In this document: piece by piece, positions 10,440 to 20,297 of the stretch | How the letters are laid out: each line of letters starts with the position of its first letter | Numbering within the stretch: position 1 is the first letter of the stretch | Notes under the pieces: model-generated | Told to the model about the DNA's origin: nothing | Databases searched by the model: none | What the model saw: the letters and a program-made list of their open reading frames with translations, nothing else | Assembly (NCBI GenBank): GCA_002494645.1 | Contig: DACE01000009.1 | Span: 1 to 64,000 of the forward strand | DNA: 64,000 nucleotides | Direction: 5' to 3' | From: Euryarchaeota archaeon UBA256 | GTDB taxonomy: Archaea; Thermoplasmatota; Poseidoniia; Poseidoniales; Poseidoniaceae | Translations under genes and position numbers: made by a program

Positions 10440-10641
10440 ATCCGATTTCCAATGAAAATGTTCCCAATCTAACTCGGTATATTCTTATTTTTATTACCTG
10501 TTTGAGTCATTTTGAAGCCCTAAAACATCCTAATTTCGGCAAATCTAATGATATTCTAACGTTTATTTGATACGATTAACTCGTCAATTGAGGCGCAGTA
10601 TTATATTCGTCCCGTTCATGGGACAATTTGGAGACTTGACT
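10440..10641 (+). promoter_or_regulatory. A/T-rich intergenic region, probable terminator and promoter
   Basis: This 200-base gap is clearly richer in A/T than its surroundings. A T-rich stretch at about 10482-10497 could end transcription of the protease gene. A TATA-like TTATATTC lies at 10601-10608, about 34 bases ahead of ATG 10642, and GGAG at 10630-10633 is a fair ribosome site. No tRNA-like or other RNA gene was seen. Confidence 0.4.
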
Positions 10642-13600
10642 ATGTCCCGAAATTTGAAAGCAAAATCTGTATCGCTCATCATGTTGTATCTTGTATCCAT
10701 CATGATTGGAATGGCTGCTGTCCCAACGGTTCAAGCAGTGAACGAAACGACACAAGGCACTGTGACGGGAACCGAGACATGGTCTGGAACCATGAACCTG
10801 CAAGGTGACGTTACCGTTGCGGAGGGTGCCCAACTTATCATCAACGCAGGTACAACCGTCAACATTCCATACGGCAAATACATCGATGTCGAAGGTGCAA
10901 TTTGCATCGGAGACACAGCATGCGGGGCAAGCGCAGGCTCTTCATCCAGCAAGGCTCGCTTCATGTGGCAGACACCAACAGATTACGACAAGGTGGGTCG
11001 ATGCCTCAACAACCAATCAAGTGTGTTAAACAACCCCGACGCTGCTTGCGGTTCAGGTATGATCATTCGTGACACAATCGACCAATCCATTACCTCAATC
11101 AACTTCGCACATTTTGAGAAGGCATACGGATATCCCATCTATGTCCCAAGCCTCCAAGCCGTCCAGTACGGAGCACTGGTCTTTGACGGTTCAAGCACCA
11201 CAGCGAACGGATTGAGTTTCAAAGACATCAACACCTCCAACGTGATTGGGGTTGACCTTGCATCACCTCTGATTACCGACTCCGAGTTTGAACTTGGTAT
11301 TGACGGGCAGGGTTACGATGCCGCCGCAGTCCGTGCTTACGGGGCAGGCGCAGGAATTGTTTCTACCTTCCAACTCAAAACATCGTCCTTTGTTGGAAAC
11401 GACGCAGATTGCGGACAACAAGGCGGAGGACGCGCGGTCATTTATGTCGAAGACTCCTACATCGACATGGACGACCTCACCATCTCTCAGAACTCGTATG
11501 GCTTGCTCTTGAAATCGAGTTCGGGGTCTCTCACCAACTCGGACATTACCGTCAAGTGCAACGCCGTTGATACCAACTCCCTCAAGACCACGGGGACAAT
11601 TGAGCACACACTTCTGGTCAATGATAACGTGATTGAAACAGAAGAAGGTGCAGGAATCACAGCTTATGACGGAGCCAAAGTGTACGCTGCACGCAATATC
11701 ATTAGTGGAGCAGCGGAAGGTTCAGGCGTTGGTATCCGTTCGTCAACTGTGGAACTTCACGAGAATTCTATCGGCCCGATTGGTGGCTGGAACGGTATTT
11801 GGATCTACGGCACATCAGATGTAATTGCCGAAAATAACACCATCGAAAACACAGGAAAAGAAGCAGTTCTCATCGGTGAATACCACTACCAAGACACTGG
11901 GTGGCAAGTCCCTGCACCAAGCGCTGCACGCCTTTATCTTGCGAACAACATGATCAGGGAAAACGCTGGAACCTGCAACTCTCAAATGTATGGCGGAGAT
12001 TTCCCCTGCCCGGCAGTTCACGTCTTCCGCTCTTCTGCATCAATTCTTGACAATACCATCACCAACAACACGGGCGACATCATTCGCGCCAAGGGGAGCA
12101 TCATTAACGTTCAACGAAACACAGCTGACTCGCAAGGCGGCTTCGCTGGAAACATCAGCGTTCATGACGACAACTACGGCAACAAATACGGTTCCATCGC
12201 CTATTTCTCAGGAAATACATGGACGGGTGTCTCTCAAGTATACAACGTCACAGAATCTCGTTTGACCGTGCAATCAGAACAAATCCCATCACCAGGCTTT
12301 GGAGAATTGTACCCCGTCAGCATCAGTTGGCTCGGTGCAGAGTGCCCATATGTGCAAGATGAATGTCTCAAACTCCCTGGAACGGTGAGCATGCCACCGG
12401 CACAAATGCCGCTTGCTCTCGAACTTGTAGACAACGCCACTGTCTTTTCTTACGCTGATTTACAAAATTTTGATTCCTCCATGATTCACGTTCAAAACCA
12501 GAACACCGCATGGGGCTCCCAAGTGCGTGAAGGTGAACTCGTCCGCTATCAGGTTAAAGCAAAGAATTCCAATGTTGCTGACGCAACGGTCATCATCAAG
12601 GATGCAACCGGTCTGCCTCTCTACGAATTGACAACCGATGCCTTTGGATTCACACAACAAGTCTCCTTGCCCTCGGATTTCCTCCTCGACCGAAACTGGA
12701 ACCATCATGTCGGAGACAAAAACGCAGCCATTCCCGGTTCAAACGACGGTACGGGTCAACCCATCTATGTTGACGAGGATTCATGTGCCGATGGTATCGA
12801 CAACGACGGTGACACCTTCATTGACGATGCAGACACAACCACCAACGATGGCTCAAACTGTGTGGGTGGAAATCGAGAGATGCCCTTCTACTCCGTTGAA
12901 GCCTTCAAATTCGGCAGCGGCACCAAAGACCTCTCCTACGTTCTTTCTGGCCCAGTTGACGACATCATCAATCTTGACAATCTACGTCCTGGTGTGACGG
13001 TCAACGAGATTGACGGCACTTCCTTTGCCACAACGGTCACCTTGACCGGCCAAGCATGGGATGGAGCTAAGTGGCCCTATGCCAACGACAACACGGCAAT
13101 TCAGAAGCAATTTGGTTTCATAGATCGCGTTGAAATCCAACCCCCGGGCTCATCAGAATGGTATTCTGCATCTGATACCTCGGGCTCAAACGGCGAAATC
13201 ACGATCGCCAACCACCCCTTCAAAGAGTGGTCCTTCGATTGGGACATGTCAGCACACCCAGAGGGTGAAGGCGATGTTACCTTCCGCGTGCGCTCTTACG
13301 ACGGTTTGGATTACTCTCCTGTCGAGGTACGCCAATACAAACTCAACCTCGTTGCACCGACCATCCTCGTTGATGTACCGACGACTGGAAGCACCCATAC
13401 TACGGGCAAAGTCTTGTTCCAAGGTACGGCATCCGACCCCTATCAGGGCACTTACGGGAGCGATGTGAAACAAATCTGGTTCAATATCGTTGGACCAGAC
13501 AACACGCTGAGATTCCCTGAAACTGGTTCCACGAGCTGGGCTTACGAGTGGGATGTCTCTACGTTGCCCTCTGGTGAATATACGGTGACAATCTGGGCTT

Positions 13601-15039
13601 CAGACAGTGACTTCTGCATCGATAACGAATCTCAATGCAACGTTGAAACTCGTGTACTCAACATCGTTAACGAAAACACGCCGCCGAACCTCCAACTTTC
13701 ATGGATTGGCTCAGCTGATCAGATGACTGGAGGAATTGATGGAGATACAATACGTGCTGATTCAGATACCAAGATCATTGGTGTTGCCCGTGACATCGGT
13801 GGCCTAGTCACTCGTGTTGAAATTGACATCGTTGACCTCGCAAACGGTTTGGAAATCAATGACGGCCCATTGCCCGTAACCTCATTCAATCCCGACGGTT
13901 CATGGGTTGCCACATGGGATACTTCCAAATTGATTCATGACCAAGTCTACGAAGTGACCGTAAGGGCGTACGATGGCGAAGATTACTCCACTGCTACCGT
14001 ATGGCGTATGACCATCAACAACCCCCTGGATGCAGCGAACCTCGACCCTGTGTTCAATGAAACAGGATGGGCTGGAACGGTGACTATTTTCTGTGATACG
14101 AAGTCAAACTCCTTTGACCGATGTGGCGGCGGCGCATCAATCGATTTGTCCGAGTTCTTCTCCGACCCCGATGGCACTGGTGTTCCGTCTAACGACCTCG
14201 AATTTGACGTTTTCAACGATGAAAGTACGCTTGAGGATGATTTCTACGGTTTTTACCTGCGAATCAACCGAGTTACTGGAGTAGCCACCTACGATCCAAT
14301 GGACTACATGGCTCAGACCACCAGCAGCATACCAGACTGGTCGCTCAATGGAGTGATGTTTTATGCGGAAGATGACCAAGAATCCAAGGTCTACTCCCTT
14401 CAGGTCAATTTCCTTGTCCGTGCTGTTGCCTTTAGTGCAGAACGCGTCGATACGGGTTCAATTACGGTGAGTGACCCTGCAACCTTCCAAGGGGAAGGCC
14501 TTCCAGGAAGCGAAGTAATCATTCGCTTTGCAGAAGGGAAATCCAAGTTGAATTCAACACGTGTCCTCGCTGATGGTACATGGTCAATGGACTTGACAAG
14601 CAGCCAACTTGGAATTGAAGGTACATCCGCAGTCATCTTTGAGATGGACGGTCAGACCTTCAGTTTCGCAGGACAAACCGAGGATGCTGAATTCTCAATC
14701 AAGGTGGCAGGTGCAGATGACGGCGACTCAGGAATGCTTGGAATCATTCTCATTGTGCTTGCAGTTCTTGTTCTCCTTGCCGTAGGGGCATTCTTCTTCA
14801 TCGAATTTGAAGAAGTTCCCGATGAAGATGACTTGACCAGCGATGATTCAGTGGAAGACGAAGACCCGTATGCATGGGCAAAGGCAAAGCAGACTCCTGC
14901 TATCCCAGTTCAAGAAACACAGGTGAGTCAGGTTCAGCAAGATGCTGCTGCAGCGCCTGCTGCTCAGCATCCCGGTTGGTTGTGGGACCAAGCCACGAAC
15001 CAATGGGTGCCAGACCCCAATTACCAACCTGAACAGTGA
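10642..15039 (+). CDS. Beta-helix surface protein with C-terminal anchor and Trp-rich cytoplasmic tail
   Basis: A large (1465-residue) secreted and anchored protein of unknown substrate. From ATG 10642 it has a signal peptide (basic MSRNLKAK, hydrophobic core, cleavage near VQA). The frame extends to 10567, but the signal peptide and the GGAG site favour 10642. Residues of about 60-560 show the alternating short-strand pattern of right-handed parallel beta-helix (pectate-lyase/NosD-like) repeats. A calcium-type loop with CADGIDNDGD lies near 715, and several Ig-like domains follow. One helix (about 1364-1390) leads to an acidic cytoplasmic tail ending in a Trp-rich motif (PGWLWD, then QWVPDPN). 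Its stop overlaps the start of the next gene, a cytoplasmic STAND regulator, so the two are probably translated together. Confidence 0.75.
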   Translation: MSRNLKAKSVSLIMLYLVSIMIGMAAVPTVQAVNETTQGTVTGTETWSGTMNLQGDVTVAEGAQLIINAGTTVNIPYGKYIDVEGAICIGDTACGASAGSSSSKARFMWQTPTDYDKVGRCLNNQSSVLNNPDAACGSGMIIRDTIDQSITSINFAHFEKAYGYPIYVPSLQAVQYGALVFDGSSTTANGLSFKDINTSNVIGVDLASPLITDSEFELGIDGQGYDAAAVRAYGAGAGIVSTFQLKTSSFVGNDADCGQQGGGRAVIYVEDSYIDMDDLTISQNSYGLLLKSSSGSLTNSDITVKCNAVDTNSLKTTGTIEHTLLVNDNVIETEEGAGITAYDGAKVYAARNIISGAAEGSGVGIRSSTVELHENSIGPIGGWNGIWIYGTSDVIAENNTIENTGKEAVLIGEYHYQDTGWQVPAPSAARLYLANNMIRENAGTCNSQMYGGDFPCPAVHVFRSSASILDNTITNNTGDIIRAKGSIINVQRNTADSQGGFAGNISVHDDNYGNKYGSIAYFSGNTWTGVSQVYNVTESRLTVQSEQIPSPGFGELYPVSISWLGAECPYVQDECLKLPGTVSMPPAQMPLALELVDNATVFSYADLQNFDSSMIHVQNQNTAWGSQVREGELVRYQVKAKNSNVADATVIIKDATGLPLYELTTDAFGFTQQVSLPSDFLLDRNWNHHVGDKNAAIPGSNDGTGQPIYVDEDSCADGIDNDGDTFIDDADTTTNDGSNCVGGNREMPFYSVEAFKFGSGTKDLSYVLSGPVDDIINLDNLRPGVTVNEIDGTSFATTVTLTGQAWDGAKWPYANDNTAIQKQFGFIDRVEIQPPGSSEWYSASDTSGSNGEITIANHPFKEWSFDWDMSAHPEGEGDVTFRVRSYDGLDYSPVEVRQYKLNLVAPTILVDVPTTGSTHTTGKVLFQGTASDPYQGTYGSDVKQIWFNIVGPDNTLRFPETGSTSWAYEWDVSTLPSGEYTVTIWASDSDFCIDNESQCNVETRVLNIVNENTPPNLQLSWIGSADQMTGGIDGDTIRADSDTKIIGVARDIGGLVTRVEIDIVDLANGLEINDGPLPVTSFNPDGSWVATWDTSKLIHDQVYEVTVRAYDGEDYSTATVWRMTINNPLDAANLDPVFNETGWAGTVTIFCDTKSNSFDRCGGGASIDLSEFFSDPDGTGVPSNDLEFDVFNDESTLEDDFYGFYLRINRVTGVATYDPMDYMAQTTSSIPDWSLNGVMFYAEDDQESKVYSLQVNFLVRAVAFSAERVDTGSITVSDPATFQGEGLPGSEVIIRFAEGKSKLNSTRVLADGTWSMDLTSSQLGIEGTSAVIFEMDGQTFSFAGQTEDAEFSIKVAGADDGDSGMLGIILIVLAVLVLLAVGAFFFIEFEEVPDEDDLTSDDSVEDEDPYAWAKAKQTPAIPVQETQVSQVQQDAAAAPAAQHPGWLWDQATNQWVPDPNYQPEQ

Positions 15040-17588
15040 AGGTCACCCCTGAGGCTCATTCAATGGCGGTTCAACCTAAGCCGGGTGTGCAAGAGAGGAT
15101 CCTGTTGCATTTGCTTGACTACTCGGATTTCATTGAGAGCATCGAAGTACCCTTCGCATTGTCTCAAATGGGAATCGCCAATGCAGTCGCCATCGCTCGT
15201 TCCAACGTCCCTCGTGCGATTGCAGGTTTGAAAGATGATGGCATCCTCGTTGAGCGTCAGGCTCACGTCAAAGGTGTATCGAGGAAACGTAAAGCCTACT
15301 TCCTAACCGATAGTGGTACCATACTTGCGGGCGATACATGGGGGCGCTTGTCGGAATACCCAGTTCGTTGCATTCTTGATGACCAACCTCCCATCGACAC
15401 GACCTTGGGCGGCGCAAAGTCGGTTTTACCTTTTGAAATGAGACCGGTTGACATCCTCCGTTATCTTGACGAACACGGATGTTTGGATTTACGTACGCTC
15501 TCCGCAGATTTAGTGGAGCGTGACCTTTCGAAGCATATCGAGAAGCAACTCGTCACTTCACTTGCGGATTTACCTCGCCTGCGTCACTTTTACGGAAGAG
15601 AAACCGAATTGGACAACATGGTGAATTTACTTGAAGCGAGAGCAACAACCCTTCTCATACCCGGTATTGCAGGAATCGGAAAAACGACCGTGGCTTCCAA
15701 ACTCATTGAACGCTTTATGCATCGACGCAATCTTTTGTATCATCGTTGTCAAGATTGGGAAGGTTCTCGGTCATTCTTCGAATCCATTGCAGATTGGCTT
15801 TCCAGCATGGGGAATTCAGATTTCACCACCTATCTTGCTGCCACCCCGATACCTCAACCTGCTGACGCAGCACGCCTTCTCATCGAAGCACTCGAAGGTT
15901 CACCTTCGCTGATTGTGATCGACGATTTCCACAAGGTGTCTGATCTTGTCCTCCACCAAACCTTCCAAGCGATGTCCCTTGCCTTATTGGGCAGTGAGGA
16001 AAAAATTGGTTTGGTGATGTTTTCTCGTTCCTTCAAGCCGGTTGTTCCGACCAAGGACGCCGAAGGTCGGATCGCTAGTTTGGTCCTGCCTCTCGATGGT
16101 CTCGACCCGGATTCAGGCCGGAAACTTTTGAGCAGTTTTGGCGAACTAGGCGATGAACAATGGCTTCACATTCACGGCCTCTCCAGAGGCCACCCCTTGG
16201 TGCTTGAACTCATTAATCGCGGTGCTTCGGCCGGTGCCTTCCACGAAACGCTTGAGAATTACGTGACGGTCGAGATTTTCTCGAAATTAACCGCAGAGCA
16301 AAAGCGTGTTCTTTCCGCTCTCTCCATTTACCGTGAACCGGTTATGCTTGAAGCATTGGCACAGCAGAGCCTTGACACCGATGAACTTGATGAATTGGTT
16401 GAATCTGGATTAGCTCGACAAGCCGATACTGAAACCTACGACGTTCACGATTTGATTCGAGAGTTTTTGCTGCGAAGTTTGTCTCCCGCTCTTCGGGAAG
16501 AATTTCACGGCAAATGTGTTGAATGGTACGATAAACAATCTCCGAGCCATGACATTCTCATCGAATTGATTTACCATTCCATACAGGCAAAACAATTTGA
16601 CGCAGCCTCCGACCTGATTGTTAAGGAAGGGCGTCAACTCGTTTCTCAGGGTCATCTGGAATTACTTGGCCTGGTTGAACAGATCGATACGACGACACTC
16701 GCCCATGACGTCATGGTATCCTTGTCTCAATTACGAGGGGAGATGCTCGCACTTCTCGGACGACTTGATGAAGCAGAGGGTGTCCTGAATGAAGCGCTTG
16801 CTTTGGCCAAGAAAAAGTCAGATGTTTTGGTTCAGGCTGAAATCCTCTCGGCTCTTGCTGACGTGAGTCGCAAGCACGGCAATAGCGATACGGCTCTCAA
16901 GCGCCACAAAGAAGCACTCAACCACTATATCGCACTCGGCCATGCTCGTTGGGCTGCTCGAACATACAACAACATCGGTTATTTATTGCGTCGAAAGAAC
17001 GAACGAAGTAAAGCCCTCGAGGCCTATGGTGAAGTTGAAGCCATCCTCAAAGGTTCACAAGATGATGAACTTCTGAACAGTCAAATTACACTCGCTCGAG
17101 CCCTCATTGACTTGGGTGAAGTTGACCGTGCCCGTGAACACGCCATGGCATCACACGAGCGAACCTCCGAATTGGGGGACTCCGCCCTACACGCTCGTGC
17201 TCAGGCCGTTTTGGGACGATATTATTCACGAGTCGACCAGTCTGAACTTGCCCTTTTCCACTACTACGAAGCCTTGGAAGCCATGAACGAGGCTGGAGAC
17301 CCACAAGCCCTCGTCGAAATCACCATCCTCTTTGGAGAAGTCCTACATGATGCTGGACGGACCGAAGAAGCCATGGAACATTACCGGGAAGCATTGGTCG
17401 TCGCAGAAAACAACGATCTTCGTATGCAAATAGGAGAATTGTTAACTCGATTGGGTGGTGTCACTCCAGACCGACTACGTAGGATGGAATACCTACAACG
17501 TGCTCTTACTGTGTTCAGAGAACTTGGTGCCCGAACTCGTATGAAGGAAGTTCAAACAATGGTTCACCGAGCAGTCATGGGTCGTTGA
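15036..17588 (+). CDS. Winged-helix / STAND ATPase / TPR regulator
   Basis: An 850-residue cytoplasmic protein with the architecture of signal-responsive STAND regulators (MalT/AfsR-like in general plan). Residues of about 15-95 form a MarR-type winged helix. Residues 185-420 form a P-loop ATPase: Walker A GIAGIGKTT with K216, Walker B LIVIDDF with D296, and GHPLVLEL later. Residues of about 555-850 are TPR-type helical repeats. The family is known to couple ligand or partner binding at the repeats to nucleotide-driven oligomerisation; that this one controls transcription is inferred from the winged helix. GTG 15036 shares GTGA with the upstream stop; ATG 15063 is the alternative. The coupling suggests that it reports on the upstream surface protein or its pathway. 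Confidence 0.8.
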   Translation: MKVTPEAHSMAVQPKPGVQERILLHLLDYSDFIESIEVPFALSQMGIANAVAIARSNVPRAIAGLKDDGILVERQAHVKGVSRKRKAYFLTDSGTILAGDTWGRLSEYPVRCILDDQPPIDTTLGGAKSVLPFEMRPVDILRYLDEHGCLDLRTLSADLVERDLSKHIEKQLVTSLADLPRLRHFYGRETELDNMVNLLEARATTLLIPGIAGIGKTTVASKLIERFMHRRNLLYHRCQDWEGSRSFFESIADWLSSMGNSDFTTYLAATPIPQPADAARLLIEALEGSPSLIVIDDFHKVSDLVLHQTFQAMSLALLGSEEKIGLVMFSRSFKPVVPTKDAEGRIASLVLPLDGLDPDSGRKLLSSFGELGDEQWLHIHGLSRGHPLVLELINRGASAGAFHETLENYVTVEIFSKLTAEQKRVLSALSIYREPVMLEALAQQSLDTDELDELVESGLARQADTETYDVHDLIREFLLRSLSPALREEFHGKCVEWYDKQSPSHDILIELIYHSIQAKQFDAASDLIVKEGRQLVSQGHLELLGLVEQIDTTTLAHDVMVSLSQLRGEMLALLGRLDEAEGVLNEALALAKKKSDVLVQAEILSALADVSRKHGNSDTALKRHKEALNHYIALGHARWAARTYNNIGYLLRRKNERSKALEAYGEVEAILKGSQDDELLNSQITLARALIDLGEVDRAREHAMASHERTSELGDSALHARAQAVLGRYYSRVDQSELALFHYYEALEAMNEAGDPQALVEITILFGEVLHDAGRTEEAMEHYREALVVAENNDLRMQIGELLTRLGGVTPDRLRRMEYLQRALTVFRELGARTRMKEVQTMVHRAVMGR

Positions 17589-17589
17589 A

Positions 17590-18066
17590 TTACTGAACGG
17601 CCTGCGGTCTATCGAGTGAGAGGAAGGTCACTCCATCTTCGTGGACGACCCAAATTCGGTCAACGCCTGCAAGTGGGACAACGCCTTCATGCGTGCCAGC
17701 CCCCGTACCTGAAAGGGCTACTCGCATGTCGAGTGGTCCACCCTCGTCGTTGAGAATCAACGCGGTATCGGTTAGTTCAATGGTAAAGAGCGACTCATCG
17801 GCTTCTGTTGGTCGCCACGATATTTCTTCGGCATAACTGACATTTCCTATTCGACTGGCTTCATCAGCACGCTCAACGGCTGCTGCAATGTCGTCCATAT
17901 TGGCTTGGATGGCTTCTTCATTCCACCTTAGACGCGTATTTGTTTCAATGTCCCACGCCCAAACGCTGAACATCGTCATCAAAAGGACGCCGAGAAGGAA
18001 GGTGAAAATGTAGCCCAGTTCAGTAGCGGCTGCCCTGGTGTCTTTTGAGAGTTGCAGGAACTTCAG
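17590..18066 (-). CDS. Type IV pilin-like protein with probable CTG start
   Basis: A 158-residue protein with a pilin-like N-terminus: short basic head, a D-T-R-A-A-A-T-E-L-G-Y run, then a hydrophobic helix (about residues 18-38), and a small soluble beta domain. ATG, GTG or TTG starts exist only at 17982 and below, which would cut off the signal and half the helix. CTG at 18066-18064 overlaps the upstream stop as CTGA and sits 5 bases after GGGAGGTG. It gives an N-terminus starting MKFLQL, close to the MKFNLQ of the upstream gene. An in-frame stop lies further upstream, so CTG is the best candidate. Minor pilin or pseudopilin is likely; the haloarchaeal DUF7266-type families are a possible comparison. 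Confidence 0.65.
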   Translation of the reverse strand: MKFLQLSKDTRAAATELGYIFTFLLGVLLMTMFSVWAWDIETNTRLRWNEEAIQANMDDIAAAVERADEASRIGNVSYAEEISWRPTEADESLFTIELTDTALILNDEGGPLDMRVALSGTGAGTHEGVVPLAGVDRIWVVHEDGVTFLSLDRPQAVQ

Positions 18067-20297
18067 ACGAGCACCTCCCTTGAGTGAACATCAAGCGATG
18101 CCATTTGGAGCGTGAATTCAATGACTTCTCCGTTGGTGTGCCAGACTGCCTCAGAGGTTCCATATGACGGGTCAGGGACCCATCCGACGTAATCAGTGAG
18201 TAAATCCAATCGGCCAGGGTAGACCGTCCAATCTTCACTCGCTTCCAATCCGATACCTGCTTCATCAGCGATGGCGGTTCCATAGGGTTCCGCCCAACCA
18301 CGTCGCACCTCGTAAGCAGGTGTAGAGGCGAGCGATGTGCGCTGCATGAGTTCAATGTCGAGTTCGAGTTCACCCGCACCGGTCATGCTGTCGGCGGTGG
18401 GGTGCATGGAGGGTATCGTGGCTGCGAACCGTGGACCTGGTCCGCCCCGGTCGGAAGGCGGTGTGACGACATAGGGTCTGAATTCAGGATGATTCGTGAG
18501 CACTGCTCCTCCGCTGTAGGCTACTTCCATCCCGTCTACGGAGGAGGAAAATTGGTACGACAATCGCGACAAATGGAAGGCCCATACAGTTCCAATAGTA
18601 GCGTGGTCACTTTCGCCATTATCGCCCAGAACATCAATGCTCAAACTTGCGGGATGGCGACCTTCAATCCATGCTTCCTTGATGTCGACCTCACCTCGTC
18701 CACCCATGCGTTCCCATGGTAGGTCTGTGGTGATCCAACCGCTGGCTTGTGTGTTGACTTGTGTGCAGCGTTGGGCACCATCATGCCCAAGATGCTGCAT
18801 ACCATCCTCGCCGCTCAGACGCATGATTCGAATGGGATGGTCTTGTTCAACAGTGACGGTGGTGAGGCCACTGTTGAGGGAAAGGGTAGCGTCGTTATTG
18901 GCATCGAGGAACGTGCCCGTTTGGTTGGCTGCACCACTTGCATTCCATGAGGAAGTATAACCAGCCAGTTGGAGACGGAGATGTTCAGCTGTGGTGTTGT
19001 TGCTGTTGTGATAGGTGTATGCCCCTCCTGACAATGCTCCAGTATCGTCAGCCGCAATCCACATATGGCCGTTCACAGCATCGGTAAGGTTGCTTTCATG
19101 ACCCACCGACCACGTCACGAAAAATGCTCCATCGCCGTCCAAGGTAGGTGAACCTTCAACGCCGCTTGGTGGCCATCGGACATCTTCAATGCCACCTGGC
19201 TGCACTGAAATCCCACCACCTCGCCATGTGATGGTGATGATTTGTTCACCTGGGTTTGATAGACGAAGCAAGCCGTTCACGTTGGGTGGTTGGAACCTTT
19301 GGCCCAAGTAGGCACCGGTGTCTGAGGGCCATGCCGTTAGGCCAGCCTCATCTCCGCTGCCTGCGATGACCAACATTCGAGATGGGGTACTGGCCGTGAT
19401 GTGAGCAACCGCTGCTTGTGAAAGGTTGACCTCAAGTGTTGAGGTAACCGCTGTGCGTGACAAGTTGCTCGAGTAGGCGTAATGAATCGATGTCTCTCCG
19501 TTGATGGTGAGATGGATTTGATTGGCAACATCGCTGATGATGTGGAGTGTTGTTGGACCTGGCTGGAGCGGTATTGACCATGCTTGTCCGCGTTTGTCAG
19601 CGGGTTCTGGGTCGTTGGGCAACATGTAGGTGGCACCTGAATCACCCCGCAATCCAATGACGTTCAAAGGATGGCTTGACGCAAGTACAGTCTCTCCAAG
19701 TGCACTTAGGTTGAGTGTGACCATTTCATCCACGCGCAATTGCGTTGTACTCACTTCTGTTCCGTTCTCAGTCAGCGTCAGGGCGATTGGGCCAAGGGGC
19801 ATAGCAAGGCCGGGTGTGACGGTAACTGTGGCGGCGTCAAATGCGGGGTCAAGCGTGTAGTAGTAAGGTCGGTCCGGGCCGAGACGTAGGTCGGTTATAC
19901 ACACGGATGACACCAGGCTTTCGGGGTGTCGAATCTCAAGTGTGTCGTCAAAATCTAGTGCGCCGCGTGCCCGAAGTGACATAGCTTCTTCCCAAGTAGC
20001 AGAGTACCACATGCCGCCTCGAAGGCTGTCCCACACGAGGTTTCCATCGACTGGTATGAGAGTGCTATGAGTGGAATCACCTGGCATTCCTCGCTCGCTT
20101 AATTCAGCAGTCTCGTGTGCGAGGAGTGTCATTTGTGATGCCATATCGTGGCGTTCAACAGAGCCTTCCATTTCTTCGATAACCGGCATCATTGAAATCA
20201 TCATCAAGCCGATGATGGAGAGGACGCCTCCAAAGAGGAGAACGGTAGCAACAGCTGCCGAAACGGCCTCTTCATCACGTTGTAAATTGAATTTCAA
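18063..20297 (-). CDS. Large type IV pilin-like surface protein
   Basis: A 744-residue protein that begins like an archaeal pilin: MKFNLQRDEEAVSAAV, then a hydrophobic segment to about residue 40. The soluble region of about 700 residues is beta-rich and Thr/Ser/Gly-rich, unusually long for a pilin. No enzyme motif was seen. The TTG start at 20297 overlaps the preceding stop as TTGA and is preceded by GAGGTGAG; it is the middle gene of a coupled trio. Known archaeal pilins are assembled by a secretion ATPase and membrane platform; none lies in the window, so assembly is inferred. It may be a tip adhesin or a membrane-held pseudopilin. Confidence 0.7.
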   Translation of the reverse strand: MKFNLQRDEEAVSAAVATVLLFGGVLSIIGLMMISMMPVIEEMEGSVERHDMASQMTLLAHETAELSERGMPGDSTHSTLIPVDGNLVWDSLRGGMWYSATWEEAMSLRARGALDFDDTLEIRHPESLVSSVCITDLRLGPDRPYYYTLDPAFDAATVTVTPGLAMPLGPIALTLTENGTEVSTTQLRVDEMVTLNLSALGETVLASSHPLNVIGLRGDSGATYMLPNDPEPADKRGQAWSIPLQPGPTTLHIISDVANQIHLTINGETSIHYAYSSNLSRTAVTSTLEVNLSQAAVAHITASTPSRMLVIAGSGDEAGLTAWPSDTGAYLGQRFQPPNVNGLLRLSNPGEQIITITWRGGGISVQPGGIEDVRWPPSGVEGSPTLDGDGAFFVTWSVGHESNLTDAVNGHMWIAADDTGALSGGAYTYHNSNNTTAEHLRLQLAGYTSSWNASGAANQTGTFLDANNDATLSLNSGLTTVTVEQDHPIRIMRLSGEDGMQHLGHDGAQRCTQVNTQASGWITTDLPWERMGGRGEVDIKEAWIEGRHPASLSIDVLGDNGESDHATIGTVWAFHLSRLSYQFSSSVDGMEVAYSGGAVLTNHPEFRPYVVTPPSDRGGPGPRFAATIPSMHPTADSMTGAGELELDIELMQRTSLASTPAYEVRRGWAEPYGTAIADEAGIGLEASEDWTVYPGRLDLLTDYVGWVPDPSYGTSEAVWHTNGEVIEFTLQMASLDVHSREVLV
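18072..18079 (-). promoter_or_regulatory. Strong ribosome-binding site for the CTG-started gene
   Basis: The minus strand reads GGGAGGTG, 5 bases before CTG 18066. Comparable sites precede two nearby TTG starts: GAGGTGA before 20297 and GAGGTGA before 33666. This site is what decides the non-standard start. Confidence 0.6.

Noticed and set aside
10440..10641. RNA gene in the A/T-rich gap
   Set aside because: No cloverleaf or conserved box; fits a terminator plus promoter.
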